64,000 nucleotides of DNA from Gaoshiqia sediminis (GCF_025907915.1 NZ_JAPAAF010000022.1:1-64000), one strand, 5' to 3'. Positions 51,310 through 63,076 are shown, counted from the stretch's first letter. Notes: a model not told the origin generated them from the letters alone. Numbers and translations: made by a program.

Positions 51310-54300
51310 TAATTAAGCGTGCTGTATTGATTTAAATAGTTGTTAAACGATTCCGTGATGGTTTTCGACAGTTCCTCTTGTCCATGCTTGCCCGAGATCA
51401 ACGCCATTTCGCGCAGGAAGTAAAGGATGCGCTGGATTTCTTCGTCCACCGAAGGCGTAAATTTATCATCGAGCGACAAGTAATAATCCATCTCGGCTTT
51501 GTACGTGTCATAAATTTCGGTCATCAGTTCAACGCCTTTTTCGTTTGCGCCTGCTGCAAAATAGTTCTCGGCAATTTGCTGTGAGAAATAATTGACCGCT
51601 ACCACGCTGTGCGGGATCAGCTCCAGGTTGCGGTCGAGCACCTCGATGGCCGAATCCGCTTTGCCTTCGTTGACCAGGTTTTCGGCCAGGCGGTTGAAGT
51701 TGTTGCGAATGTTCATCATCATTCGCTGGTTGTTCTCATCGATATAAACGTTGGGATCGTTCATGTTGCCCCAGCTGAAGCTGTGCATCAGCTTGTCGTA
51801 CATTTTATCGGTGTTCACGCCGCCAAAATACAAGCCCGAACTTTCGGTTTTCACCGGTGTAAAGCGATAGGCAAACCCTTCAAGCATAAAGTAGTCCTGC
51901 AAGCCGAGGTATTTGTCGCGGCCAACGGTGATGGCGAAATAGAGGGGGCGCTCCCAGTTGGAGTTGGCCAGCATGTCGAGCACCATCAGTTCGTCTTTCA
52001 CGAGGTAGTTGCGGTTGCCAAAGTCAATAAAAATGGTATCGACAATTTGGTCGTACATCGATTCGGGTACCACTTTGTTGCGGATTACCGCTTCTTTGTC
52101 CACCTTAATAAACAGTCTTTTGGATGGGATATAAGAGGCATTGTCTGCCTGCGCCAGTTTGGTTTGCGGGTTGTCGTCGCGAACAAAGTCGAGGGCTTTT
52201 TTCAGTTCCACAGCTCCCTTCAGTCGCGGGTCGTTCAGCAGGTAAACCACATCGCGTGTGCCCTGCACATATTGGTCGTGGGTGAAGGTGATGGGCAACG
52301 GCTCCGATTCGTAAGCCTTGCTCCGCATTTGGTCGATATACCAGTCGGTTTGCAGGTAGCTCAGGTTACACACCCGTACATCGGTGCGCACGCCTTCCAC
52401 TTCCTGGTTGTACCACAGCGGGAAGGTATCGTTATCGCCGTTGGTAAAGATCACGGCATTGGGGTCGCAGCTGTTCAGGTAGTTGGCGCCAAAGTCGCGG
52501 GCGGTGTATCGATTCGAGCGGTCGTGGTCGTCCCAGTTTTCGCTGGCCATGATGCCGGGCACCAGCACCAGGCTGAGTACCGACACGCCGACAGCGCTGA
52601 CTGTTTCGGGCAGCTTGCGCTTCAGGGCCTCGGCCAGGGCCATCACCCCGATGCCGATCCAAATGGCAAAGGCATAGAACGAACCGGCATAGGCGTAATC
52701 GCGTTCGCGAGGCTGGTGGGGGTACTGATTCAGGTAAACCACAATGGCCAGACCGGTCATGATAAACAGCAGCATCACCACCCAAAAATCTTTCTGGTTT
52801 CGTTTATAGTGAAAGAAGGCGCCGATCAATCCGATCAACAACGGCAGAAAATAATAGGCATTGCGGCCTTTGTTGTTTTTCAGGTGGTCGGGCAGCGATT
52901 CCTGGTCGCCCAGGCGGGCCGAATCAATAAAGTCGATGCCGCTGATCCAGTTTCCGCTGAGGATGTCGCCGTGCCCCTGAATGTCGTTCTGGCGGCCCGC
53001 GAAGTTCCACATGAAATAGCGGAAGTACATGTGTACGATCTGGTAGCGTACAAAGAAAGTCAGGTTGTCGCCGAAAGTGGGCAGTTCAATGGTCTGGGGC
53101 TCACCCTCAGGCCCGGTAATACTTACTTTTTTCCCGGTTATGCCTGCCCAGCTTTTATAGTCCTGAATGTGGTCGTCCTGCTTGCTCCACATGCGCGGGA
53201 AGAAGGTGGTGTAGCGCGAGTCGTAATTGGGTTTCTGGCGCATGTCGGCCACTACGTATTTGCCGTCTTTCTGGATGTAGTAAGGCTTATCGTTTACATA
53301 CGGGGTGCGACTGTCGAGCGGCGTACTGTAATGCTGTCCGAAAATCAGCGGACGGTCGCCGTATTGTTCGCGGTTCAGGTAGCCCAGCAGCGAAAATACG
53401 TTGTCGGGGCTGTTTTGGTCCATTGGCGGGTTGGCCGACGAGCGGATAACAATCATGGCAAACGACGAGTATCCGATCAGGATCACGGTGAAGGCCACCA
53501 AAACGGTGTTCCAAAGCACCAGGTTCTTTTTCATCGTGTAGTAAATGCCGTAAACAACCAGTCCGGTGAGAAGAATGGCATAAACAATGACGCCGGTGTT
53601 GAACGGCAATCCGAGCGCGTTGGTAAACAGCAGCTCGAACCAGGAGGCCACCTTCACAATACCCGGCACAATGCCGTACATGATGAGGCCCAGTAGCAGG
53701 AGTGAAACCACAAAGCTGGTGATGATACCGTTGCGGGTGGGCTTGTATTTTTTGAAATAATATACAAAAACGATCGCCGGGATGGCCAGCAGGTTTAGCA
53801 AGTGGACGCCGATGGAAAGTCCTACCATATAAGCGATAAAGATGATCCAACGGTTGGCATGGGGTTCGTCGGCCACGTTTTCCCATTTCAGGATAGCCCA
53901 GAAAACAATGGCCGTTAGCAGGGACGATGAGGCATATACTTCGCCTTCAACAGCCGAAAACCAAAAGGTGTCCGAGAACGTGTAGGCCAATGCGCCTACC
54001 ACGCCGCTTCCCAGAATGGCAATGGTTTGTCCCATGCTGAGCTCCGCTTCGCCCGAAACCATCTTTTTAGCCAGGTGGGTGATGGACCAGAACAGGAATA
54101 AAATGGTGAAGGCGCTGGCCAGGGCCGACAAAGCATTGATAAGCATACCCGCCTGCGGGGCGTCGCCAAACAGGGTGAAGAACCTGCCCAGGATCATGAA
54201 GAACGGGGCGCCCGGGGGATGCCCTACTTCCAGCTTAAACGAGGTGGTGATAAACTCGCCGCAGTCCCAAAAACTGGCTGTTGGCTCAATGGTTGACAGA

Positions 54301-54368
54301 TATGTTACGGCGGCAATTGCAAAAGTCACCCAGCCTGTGACAAGATTCAGCAATTTGTAGTTCTTCAT
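51309..54368 (-). CDS. DUF2723/GT117-type multi-pass glycosyltransferase with TPR-like tail
   Basis: The roughly 1019-aa protein starts at MKNYKLLNLVTGW (54368); an open frame continues 49 codons upstream without support. About 12 transmembrane helices carry the diagnostic EPTASFWDCGEFITTSFKLEVGHPPGAPFF near residue 30, with the conserved Asp in WDCGE. A soluble region contains IFTNGDNDTFPLWYNQEVEG, and a helical repeat tail ends the protein. It resembles protein O-mannosyltransferase-like enzymes of Bacteroidota and may transfer sugar from a lipid carrier to secreted proteins. Target unknown. Confidence 0.85.
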   Translation of the reverse strand: MKNYKLLNLVTGWVTFAIAAVTYLSTIEPTASFWDCGEFITTSFKLEVGHPPGAPFFMILGRFFTLFGDAPQAGMLINALSALASAFTILFLFWSITHLAKKMVSGEAELSMGQTIAILGSGVVGALAYTFSDTFWFSAVEGEVYASSSLLTAIVFWAILKWENVADEPHANRWIIFIAYMVGLSIGVHLLNLLAIPAIVFVYYFKKYKPTRNGIITSFVVSLLLLGLIMYGIVPGIVKVASWFELLFTNALGLPFNTGVIVYAILLTGLVVYGIYYTMKKNLVLWNTVLVAFTVILIGYSSFAMIVIRSSANPPMDQNSPDNVFSLLGYLNREQYGDRPLIFGQHYSTPLDSRTPYVNDKPYYIQKDGKYVVADMRQKPNYDSRYTTFFPRMWSKQDDHIQDYKSWAGITGKKVSITGPEGEPQTIELPTFGDNLTFFVRYQIVHMYFRYFMWNFAGRQNDIQGHGDILSGNWISGIDFIDSARLGDQESLPDHLKNNKGRNAYYFLPLLIGLIGAFFHYKRNQKDFWVVMLLFIMTGLAIVVYLNQYPHQPRERDYAYAGSFYAFAIWIGIGVMALAEALKRKLPETVSAVGVSVLSLVLVPGIMASENWDDHDRSNRYTARDFGANYLNSCDPNAVIFTNGDNDTFPLWYNQEVEGVRTDVRVCNLSYLQTDWYIDQMRSKAYESEPLPITFTHDQYVQGTRDVVYLLNDPRLKGAVELKKALDFVRDDNPQTKLAQADNASYIPSKRLFIKVDKEAVIRNKVVPESMYDQIVDTIFIDFGNRNYLVKDELMVLDMLANSNWERPLYFAITVGRDKYLGLQDYFMLEGFAYRFTPVKTESSGLYFGGVNTDKMYDKLMHSFSWGNMNDPNVYIDENNQRMMMNIRNNFNRLAENLVNEGKADSAIEVLDRNLELIPHSVVAVNYFSQQIAENYFAAGANEKGVELMTEIYDTYKAEMDYYLSLDDKFTPSVDEEIQRILYFLREMALISGKHGQEELSKTITESFNNYLNQYSTLN

Positions 54369-54641
54369 CTGGATCGTTTTTTCGGTTCGGCTTGACCCTG
54401 ACCGACAGAGAACAAGCCTGAAAATGTTGTTTGTTGATTGGCCCGCGACATCCTCAAAGTGGCTGCCTGTGTGGCTTTTAAATTTTATGTTTGCGAAGAT
54501 AATATATTCTTTCAACTGAGACCAAACCGAAGCGGAAATTAAACGTTTTTAACAGCCAATCAGACAGCGACATTAACACTTTTTTAAAAGCGGGATCGCA
54601 GGAGATTGATTACTTTTACACGCAATCGGTAAAGAAAGAGC

Positions 54642-54893
54642 ATGGAAATAAAAGTTTTAGGGCCGGGGTGTGCAAGATGCCGGGGGCTGGATGCCCGGGT
54701 ACGAAAGGTGGTTGCGGAGCTTGATCTGACGGCCACCGTTACGAAAGTGGAAGATCTGACGGAGATTATTCGTTATGGTATTCTGCAAACGCCCGCTCTG
54801 GTGATTGATGAAAAGGTGGTGATGAGCGGCGTCTTACCAACTTATACTGACTTGAAAATGTTCCTGCAAAACTGCCTGAACGAAAAAGGATGA
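54642..54893 (+). CDS. Small thioredoxin-like protein (ArsE-like)
   Basis: The 83-aa protein has MEIKVLGPGCARCRGLDARV with a CxxC redox pair, and ILQTPALVIDEKVVMSG with the cis-Pro of the thioredoxin fold. It is cytosolic. Its stop overlaps the start of the next gene (ATGA). With the next two genes it has the layout described for arsEFG of Shewanella putrefaciens 200, where it takes part in aromatic nitro-arsenical handling. A general thiol-relay role is the alternative. Confidence 0.82.
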   Translation: MEIKVLGPGCARCRGLDARVRKVVAELDLTATVTKVEDLTEIIRYGILQTPALVIDEKVVMSGVLPTYTDLKMFLQNCLNEKG

Positions 54894-55303
54894 AGAAGCT
54901 TTTGGTCCTGATTTTTTTGTTTGTTGGCGCAACCGCCTGCCAGCAAAAGCCGGCCTTCGAAGCCAGCCGCCCTGTTATGCCCGAAGCCGGACAGACAGCC
55001 GTATATTATTTCCGCACCAACTTTATATGTGAAACCTGCGAGTCGATTGAAGGTATCGTTCAGGATGAATTGGATACAAAATTTGCGGATGAGCTGAAAT
55101 CAGGCAAGTTGGTTTTTAAACAATTTAATTTGGATGAAAAAGAAACCGCCGACTTTGCTCTGCAGTTCGATGTGGGGTTTAAATCGCTGTTGATTTTGAG
55201 AGGTGATACGGTGATTAATCTAACGAACGAAGCTTTTCTGTACGCGCTGCCCAATCCCGAAAAGCTGCGAACCTTGTTTGCCGAAACCATCAATTCTCTC
55301 TGA
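54890..55303 (+). CDS. ArsF-family CxxC lipoprotein
   Basis: The 137-aa protein has a lipobox GATAC (Cys17) and a thioredoxin-like body with TAVYYFRTNFICETCESIEG; the CETC pair is the likely redox centre. It matches the family named nitrophenyl-compound nitroreductase subunit ArsF. It would sit in the periplasm, anchored to a membrane. It overlaps both neighbours by a few bases (ATGA upstream, TGATG downstream), so the three genes form one translationally coupled unit. Confidence 0.8.
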   Translation: MKKLLVLIFLFVGATACQQKPAFEASRPVMPEAGQTAVYYFRTNFICETCESIEGIVQDELDTKFADELKSGKLVFKQFNLDEKETADFALQFDVGFKSLLILRGDTVINLTNEAFLYALPNPEKLRTLFAETINSL

Positions 55304-56001
55304 TGCAGGAATATTTCACCAACTTACTCGATCAGTCGGCTTTTCCCTTATGGTCGGCCTTTCTGCTGGGACTGATCACGTCGCTGGGACCCTGCACGCT
55401 GAGCACCAACATTTCGGCGGTGGCTTTTATTGGCAAAGAAGCCCAATGCCGACGCCGGGTGTTTTTAGGCGGATTGGTTTACACGCTGGGCCGCGCTGTT
55501 ACCTACTTTGTTGTTGCGTTGCCTTTTTATTTCGGAGCCGAACTGCTCAATCTCACCACCTTTTTAACCCGATACGGCGAAATGCTCATTGGCCCGCTGT
55601 TGATTCTGGTTGGTGTTGTGATGCTCGACTGGATCCCGATTCCATTTCCGACTTTTTCCAAGTTGAGAAGTCAACTGGAAGCGGATCCACAAAAAGGTTT
55701 AAGTTCTCACTTTTTGCTTGGGGTGGTGTTTGCCCTGGCTTTTTGCTCCTACAGTGGGGTGATGTACTTTGGCTTACTTATTCCCATGACCATCCAATCA
55801 TCTGGCGGATTGCTGTTACCCATTGCCTTTGCGCTGGGCACCGGAGTTTCCGTGGTCGGGTTTGCGGCCCTCATTGCCTTTGCTTTTCAGGCGGTGAACC
55901 GCTGGTTTCTGCGCATCAGGCAAAGCGAAATCTGGCTGCGGCGGCTGGTTGCAGTGGTGTTTATTGCAATTGGGATTTATCAAGTTGGACGCTTGTTTTA
56001 G
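55303..56001 (+). CDS. ArsG-type CcdA/DsbD-like membrane permease
   Basis: The 232-aa protein has six transmembrane helices. Helix 1 carries GLITSLGPCTLSTN and helix 4 ALAFCSYSGVMYFG; this Cys pair is the expected redox centre of the CcdA/DsbD-beta fold. It matches the family named aromatic aminobenzylarsenical efflux permease ArsG. It could export a reduced arsenical or carry electrons from the thioredoxin to the ArsF-like lipoprotein. No ArsR repressor is seen. Confidence 0.82.
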   Translation: MQEYFTNLLDQSAFPLWSAFLLGLITSLGPCTLSTNISAVAFIGKEAQCRRRVFLGGLVYTLGRAVTYFVVALPFYFGAELLNLTTFLTRYGEMLIGPLLILVGVVMLDWIPIPFPTFSKLRSQLEADPQKGLSSHFLLGVVFALAFCSYSGVMYFGLLIPMTIQSSGGLLLPIAFALGTGVSVVGFAALIAFAFQAVNRWFLRIRQSEIWLRRLVAVVFIAIGIYQVGRLF

Positions 56002-56040
56002 CTTGTTGGTCTTTTGTTTGAATGGCCAGGATTCACTCGG

Positions 56041-56952
56041 TCAATTTAAAGATCGGTACTCATTCGGCGTATAGCCCGTTTCATGTTTAAACATGCGGGT
56101 AAAATGTTGCGGGTATTTGAATCCCAACTCATTTGATATCTCACTTACCGTTTTATCTGAGTTGTATATTTTGTTTTTGGCGATATGAATGATCTTGGTC
56201 TGAATGTATTCCTTAGCCGATTTTCCGGTTTCCTTTTTGATTAAATCGCCGAAATAGTTGGCTGATAAATGGAGTTGTTCGGCAAAATAAGCAACGGATG
56301 GTAACCCGATCGTTTGTGCTTTGTCCGATGAAAAATAGCCATTCAGCAATTCTTCAAACTTTTCTAAAATACCCTTGTTGGCATTGTCCCTTGTAATAAA
56401 CTGCCGGTCGTAAAAGCGTTCACAATAATTCAGGAATAATTCAATATTTGAAGCAATGAGCTTTTTGCTATGCTTGTCGACACCTTGCTGCAGCTCGTAA
56501 TTGATTTTTGAAAAACAGTCTAAAACAATCTGCCTTTCGCGTTCCGATAAGTGCAATGCTTCATTGGCGTTGTATCCGAAGAAGTGATATTCATGGATAC
56601 TTCCGGCAAGATTTGTTCCCTGAATCAGGTCGGGATGAAAAACCAATGCATGTCCCTTTGGTTGATACACTTCGCCGGTTGTCTCTATCTCCATGACTTG
56701 TCCGGGGGCTACAAATACCAAGGTGCCTTCCTGATAATCGTAATAATTACGACCATATTTTAAATCGCCGCACTTGACATCTTTCAGAAAAATGCAATAC
56801 AGCCCATAGTTAATTTTTACTTTCTTTTCTTCACCCCAGGTTCTTGGATTAGCCTTTGAAAAGTCAATGACACTCACCAACGGATGTAGTGTTTCATGAT
56901 TATTCAAAACATTGTATTCATTTACCGTGTCAAATCTGTGTATCCTGTTCAT
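56041..56952 (-). CDS. AraC-family transcriptional regulator
   Basis: The 303-aa protein begins MNRIHRFDTVNEYN (56952), the usual start; a reading from 57018 adds 22 unlikely residues. It has an N-terminal cupin-like sensor (about 30-150, EGTLVFVAPGQVMEIET) and a C-terminal double helix-turn-helix (about 205-303, LPSVAYFAEQLHLSANYFGDLIKKE and VSEISNELGFKYPQHFTRMFK). It is divergent from the reductase/hydrolase run at 57142 and is the likely regulator of that run. Confidence 0.9.
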   Translation of the reverse strand: MNRIHRFDTVNEYNVLNNHETLHPLVSVIDFSKANPRTWGEEKKVKINYGLYCIFLKDVKCGDLKYGRNYYDYQEGTLVFVAPGQVMEIETTGEVYQPKGHALVFHPDLIQGTNLAGSIHEYHFFGYNANEALHLSERERQIVLDCFSKINYELQQGVDKHSKKLIASNIELFLNYCERFYDRQFITRDNANKGILEKFEELLNGYFSSDKAQTIGLPSVAYFAEQLHLSANYFGDLIKKETGKSAKEYIQTKIIHIAKNKIYNSDKTVSEISNELGFKYPQHFTRMFKHETGYTPNEYRSLN

Positions 56953-57102
56953 GACTGTGTTTTTATTCTGAGTCAAATTTAAACATTCGTCCAACGTAAA
57001 TACCATGCTGGAAGTCAAATCAGTAAAAGTGGTAGGACAAACAGTAATTCGTATAACAATTTGTAGCGTGCGATGCCTGACCTTTGTATTGTCGGAGTGT
57101 AA

Positions 57103-58128
<1,026 letters not shown>

Positions 58129-58160
58129 TTTTGTAAACTATAGAAAAAAAGAAAATAAAT

Positions 58161-59252
58161 ATGAAGTATAAGAATAGATTCCAGTACGTGTTTTTAATTG
58201 GTCTTGCCTTTTTGTTGTCGGCAGCATCGTGTACAAATTCTGAGGTTAGGCAAACCGAAGAGCTGATTATTATAAAAGAGCAGGGCAGTTTTGCCGTTGG
58301 AGGTTCAGTAAAGGAAAATCCGGGAACTTTTGACGCGGTAACACGCGGCCCTGAAGGCCAGACTTATCATGGCGACCACGCCTATGTTTTTTACCAAATT
58401 CCTGCCGATGCCCGTCAATATCCTCTGGTGATGTGGCACGGCATCGGTCAGTTTTCAAAAACATGGGAAACTACACCTGATGGAAGAGAAGGTTTTCAAA
58501 ACATCTTTTTGCGGCGTGGTTTTGGTGTTTATTTATTAGACCAGCCCAGGCGCGGGAATGCGGCACGAAGTATGGCAGAGGGCACAATTTCTCCGACTCC
58601 CGATGAGCCGTTTTGGTTTAACACATTTCGGGTGGGAGAGTGGCCCGACTTTTTCCCTGGTGTACAATTTTCAAAAGATCCGGAGGCACTGAATCAATAT
58701 TTCCGGCAAATGGTACCCAATATTGGCCCCATCGATATTTCGGTGAATGTGGATGCTGTTTCTGTACTATTCGATAAAATAGGGCAGGGAATTCTGGTCA
58801 CTCATTCACATTCAGGCGGAATGGGTTGGCTTACTGCCGTCAAAAATCAAAATATTAAAGCGATTGTTTCCTATGAGCCCGGCAGCGGCTTTCTGTTTCC
58901 CGAAGGTGAAGTACCGGCTCCGATTGAGAATTCTGCAGGACCACTTGTCGCCACAGGTGTTCCGATGGAAGATTTTATGAAGCTTACAAAAATCCCGATT
59001 ATCATTTATTACGGCGATTTTATACCGGCTGAACCCGATCCAAATCCGGGAACGGACGGCTGGCGTGCCCGACTGGAAATGGCCAGATTATGGCGTGATG
59101 CAGTAAATAAACACGGAGGTGATGTAACTGTAGTTCATTTACCAGAAGTTGGAATTAAAGGCAATACACATTTCCCATTCTCGGATTTAAACAATGTGGA
59201 AATAGCCGACTTAATGTCGGAATGGCTGAAAGAAAAAGAGTTAGACAAATAA
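58161..59252 (+). CDS. Alpha/beta hydrolase lipoprotein
   Basis: The 363-aa protein has a lipoprotein signal (LLSAASC, Cys23), an N-terminal alpha/beta-hydrolase strand LVMWHGIGQFSKTW with oxyanion-type HG, the nucleophile elbow ILVTHSHSGGMG (Ser in SHSGG), and a late His in GIKGNTHFPFSD. It acts outside the cytoplasm, probably as an esterase. The next gene follows by 12 bp. Substrate cannot be named. Confidence 0.82.
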   Translation: MKYKNRFQYVFLIGLAFLLSAASCTNSEVRQTEELIIIKEQGSFAVGGSVKENPGTFDAVTRGPEGQTYHGDHAYVFYQIPADARQYPLVMWHGIGQFSKTWETTPDGREGFQNIFLRRGFGVYLLDQPRRGNAARSMAEGTISPTPDEPFWFNTFRVGEWPDFFPGVQFSKDPEALNQYFRQMVPNIGPIDISVNVDAVSVLFDKIGQGILVTHSHSGGMGWLTAVKNQNIKAIVSYEPGSGFLFPEGEVPAPIENSAGPLVATGVPMEDFMKLTKIPIIIYYGDFIPAEPDPNPGTDGWRARLEMARLWRDAVNKHGGDVTVVHLPEVGIKGNTHFPFSDLNNVEIADLMSEWLKEKELDK

Positions 59253-60116
<864 letters not shown>

Positions 60117-60199
60117 CTTTTTGATGAGAGTTGATTTGTAAACGAATGGCTTTGAAAACAGTTTGTAAAGAAATTAAGCGGTATTGGAGGGAACAAAAA

Positions 60200-61252
60200 A
60201 TGAAAAGAAAAATAAGGACCCAAATTTTGATTAGTATGATTATGGCAACAAGCATCATCGCTTCAGGGCAAGGTAAAAATGATAAACCTTTTGGCCTGGT
60301 TTACCAAGATGCTATTACAGAAAATATGCCGGGCGAAGTGAATATTCATCCGGTAAGCTATAAACTGAATGGCATTGATATTTCTGCCAATGTTTATACA
60401 CCCGCCAATTACGACCCGTCGAAGAAATATCCGGCGGTTGTTGTGGCGCATCCCAATGGTGGTGTTAAGGAGCAGGTAGCCGGTTTATATGCACAACGTT
60501 TGGCAGGATCAGGTTATATCACCATCGCTGCTGATGCGTCCTATCAGGGGGCCAGCGGTGGGGAGCCGCGGAATGTGGATAAGCCCGCATTTCGTATTGA
60601 GGATATTCGAGGGATGGCTGATTTTATTACCCAATATGCCGGCGTAAATGCCGATCGCCTGGGGGTATTGGGCGTCTGTGGCGGCGGCGGTTACTCGTTA
60701 GCAGCTGCCCAAACTGACAAGCGTTTTAAGGCTGTGGCAACACTGAGCATGTTTAATTCGGGTGTAGTACGCCGCGATGGTTTTATGAGTTCTCAGGTTG
60801 CAACTATTCAGGAACGTTTAAAACAGGGTTCAGATGCCCGAGCCCAAGAAGTGGCCGGCGGAGAGATCCTATATGCTGCAGATCTTGATTGGACCGATGA
60901 AATGGCTGACAAAATGCCCTTTGATCTGTATCGTGAAGGACATTATTATTACCACAGAACCCATGCTCATCCGAATTCCACATTCCGATACACTATGAGC
61001 AGTTTAATCGATTTGATGGCATTCGACGCTGCTACCAACATGTATTTGATCAACCAGCCTTTACTGATGATGGCTGGAAGCAAAGCCGATACCTTTTACA
61101 TGACCGACAGAGCATTCAACCTTGCAACCGGCACACAAGAGAAAGAATTATTTCTGATTCCGGGGGCTACCCATATTCAAACCTATTATGTGCCGGAATA
61201 TGTGGAGCAGGCAACGAATAAACTTAAAGCGTTCTTTGGTAAATATTTATAA
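60200..61252 (+). CDS. Dienelactone-hydrolase-like alpha/beta hydrolase, secreted
   Basis: I start at the ATG at 60200, just after a GGAGGGA ribosome-binding site and giving a signal peptide (ILISMIMATSIIASGQ); an earlier ATG at 60131 gives no signal. The 350-aa body has PAVVVAHPNGGVKEQ, the nucleophile elbow LGVCGGGGYSLAAA with Cys in place of the usual Ser (as in dienelactone hydrolases), and late His in LIPGATHIQTYY. It probably cleaves esters or lactones in the periplasm. It follows the reductase by 84 bp. Confidence 0.85.
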   Translation: MKRKIRTQILISMIMATSIIASGQGKNDKPFGLVYQDAITENMPGEVNIHPVSYKLNGIDISANVYTPANYDPSKKYPAVVVAHPNGGVKEQVAGLYAQRLAGSGYITIAADASYQGASGGEPRNVDKPAFRIEDIRGMADFITQYAGVNADRLGVLGVCGGGGYSLAAAQTDKRFKAVATLSMFNSGVVRRDGFMSSQVATIQERLKQGSDARAQEVAGGEILYAADLDWTDEMADKMPFDLYREGHYYYHRTHAHPNSTFRYTMSSLIDLMAFDAATNMYLINQPLLMMAGSKADTFYMTDRAFNLATGTQEKELFLIPGATHIQTYYVPEYVEQATNKLKAFFGKYL

Positions 61253-61363
61253 AGAATGGCACAATGAGCAATTCACCGGGTGGCTTTAAGTAGAATCAAA
61301 GAGTCATCTGGTGAACACAACCCACAGCATATTTTAAAAATTAAACCAATAAAAGATGACAGT

Positions 61364-61810
61364 ATGAAAACAACAATTCTTGGACTGTTTATTCTCTTTT
61401 TCTGCGCGCAATGGTCCTTTGCACAAACTACTGAAGTGGAACAGGAAATCATTCAACTGTCGAAAGACAAGTGGCAATGGATGTCTGACAAAGATGTTGG
61501 CAGGTTGGATGAGCTTTTCCATGAAAAGGCCATGTTTGTACACATGGGTGGTGCCTGGGGAACCGAACAGGAACTCAACATCATTAAAGGTGGAGGTATC
61601 TGGTACAAGAAAGCCGATGTTCACGAAGTTTCGGTGAAGATTATTGATAATACTGCGATTTTATTAAACCGAATTGATTTGTTGGCCGAAGTCGGGGGGA
61701 ACGAGGTTACCAATCCCTTTGAAGTGACTGAAGTGTATATAAAGCAAGCTGGAACCTGGAAATTAGGTTCGCTATCTTTTACCCGGTTGATGACACGGGG
61801 TGATCATTAA
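61364..61810 (+). CDS. NTF2-like (DUF4440/SnoaL-type) secreted protein
   Basis: The 148-aa protein starts at 61364, where MKTTILGLFILFFCAQWSFAQ gives a signal peptide; an upstream ATG at 61280 is unlikely. The body is one NTF2-like cone (KDKWQWMSDKDVGRLDELFHEKAMFVHMGG ... GTWKLGSLSFTRLM). Such folds serve as small isomerases, dehydratases or binding proteins. It lies 17 bp before the Tat reductase. Specific role unknown. Confidence 0.82.
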   Translation: MKTTILGLFILFFCAQWSFAQTTEVEQEIIQLSKDKWQWMSDKDVGRLDELFHEKAMFVHMGGAWGTEQELNIIKGGGIWYKKADVHEVSVKIIDNTAILLNRIDLLAEVGGNEVTNPFEVTEVYIKQAGTWKLGSLSFTRLMTRGDH

Positions 61811-61826
61811 TTAAAAACGTTGACAA

Positions 61827-63020
61827 ATGAATCATTCAGCAAATAAAAAATCGGAATTGAGCCGTCGTAATTTTTTAAATGCCGGATTAGCATTGGCCGG
61901 AGGTTCATTCCTGGCTTCTGTGACCGGAGTACAGAAGGTGATGGGGCAAAATAAAGGGGTAATAAGTTCCGATCAACCAAGCCAAAATTCTCCTTCACAC
62001 GTTTCCCTTGCACGTCGGATGCTTGGTGGCACATTAGAAGTTTCAAGTATCGGCCTTGGCGTTCAGAACATGAGCCGAACTTATCAAACGACCATTCCAT
62101 TGCGTTCCGAAATGCATAACATCATCCGAACGGCTTTCGATAATGGTGTGACTTTTTTTGATGCGGCTGAGGCTTACGGTCCTTTCGAGGTAGAAAGAAT
62201 ATTAGGTGAAGCCATTGAGCCCTTTCGGGATAAAGTCGTGATCGCTACAAAGTTTGGTTGGAACATCGACCAGGAAACCGGACAACGATTGCCAGGACTA
62301 AACAGTAAACCGGAACATATCAAGTTAGTTGTAGAAGGTATGCTGAAACGTCTTCGTACCGATCGTATTGATTTGTTGTACCAACATCGTGTCGACCCGG
62401 AAGTGCCTATTGAAGATGTGGTGGGTGTTATTAAAAACCTGATTCAGGAAGGAAAGGTTTTGCACTACGGACTATCAGAACCTGGTTTGCAAACGGTACG
62501 ACGAGCACACAACGAATATCCGGTTACGGCCATTCAAAACGAACATTCTTTGTTGTATCATGGCTCAGATAAAGATGTGATACCACTTTGTGAAGAGTTG
62601 GGTATTGGATTTGTTCCGTGGAGCCCACTCGGTGTTGGTTTCCTGACCGGCGCTATTGATGATAGAACACGTTTTGCCCAAGGTGATATTCGTGGTGGTG
62701 AATCCCGTTTTTCGCCTGAAAACATATCCAAAAATCTGGCACTTGTGGCCTTGCTACAAAAGTGGGGAGTAAAAAAACAAGCAACGCCGGGACAAATTTC
62801 GCTGGCCTGGTTGTTGGCCCAAAAGCCGTGGATCGTGCCTATTCCAGGAACAACACAAATGGCACATATGCAAGAAAATATTGGTGCCGATGGGATTAAA
62901 TTCACAGCGGGGGAATGGCAGCAATTCAATAACGAATTTGAAGCAATCCAAATTGCAGGAGAACGATTACCGGAATTTGTGTTGCAACTTTCAAAGGTTG
63001 AAGCTCCAATAAAGCGCTAG
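61827..63020 (+). CDS. Tat-exported aldo/keto reductase
   Basis: The 397-aa protein starts with a twin-arginine signal (SELSRRNFLNAGLALAGG) and then an aldo/keto reductase barrel: [61 protein letters not shown]. The Tat route implies export already folded with NADP(H). It is a paralogue of the reductase at 57142. A periplasmic NADP-dependent reductase is unusual; the cofactor must stay tightly bound or another role applies. Confidence 0.9.
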   Translation: MNHSANKKSELSRRNFLNAGLALAGGSFLASVTGVQKVMGQNKGVISSDQPSQNSPSHVSLARRMLGGTLEVSSIGLGVQNMSRTYQTTIPLRSEMHNIIRTAFDNGVTFFDAAEAYGPFEVERILGEAIEPFRDKVVIATKFGWNIDQETGQRLPGLNSKPEHIKLVVEGMLKRLRTDRIDLLYQHRVDPEVPIEDVVGVIKNLIQEGKVLHYGLSEPGLQTVRRAHNEYPVTAIQNEHSLLYHGSDKDVIPLCEELGIGFVPWSPLGVGFLTGAIDDRTRFAQGDIRGGESRFSPENISKNLALVALLQKWGVKKQATPGQISLAWLLAQKPWIVPIPGTTQMAHMQENIGADGIKFTAGEWQQFNNEFEAIQIAGERLPEFVLQLSKVEAPIKR

Positions 63021-63076
63021 ATTAAAACCTATTAAACGGGCCAATTAACTACACTTTAAATCTAACAGTATTCAAA

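Noticed and set aside
51609-53696. 695-codon open frame antisense to the GT117-like gene
   Set aside because: It is a mirror of the real gene's codon bias; the opposite strand encodes a full membrane protein with family signatures and this frame has none.
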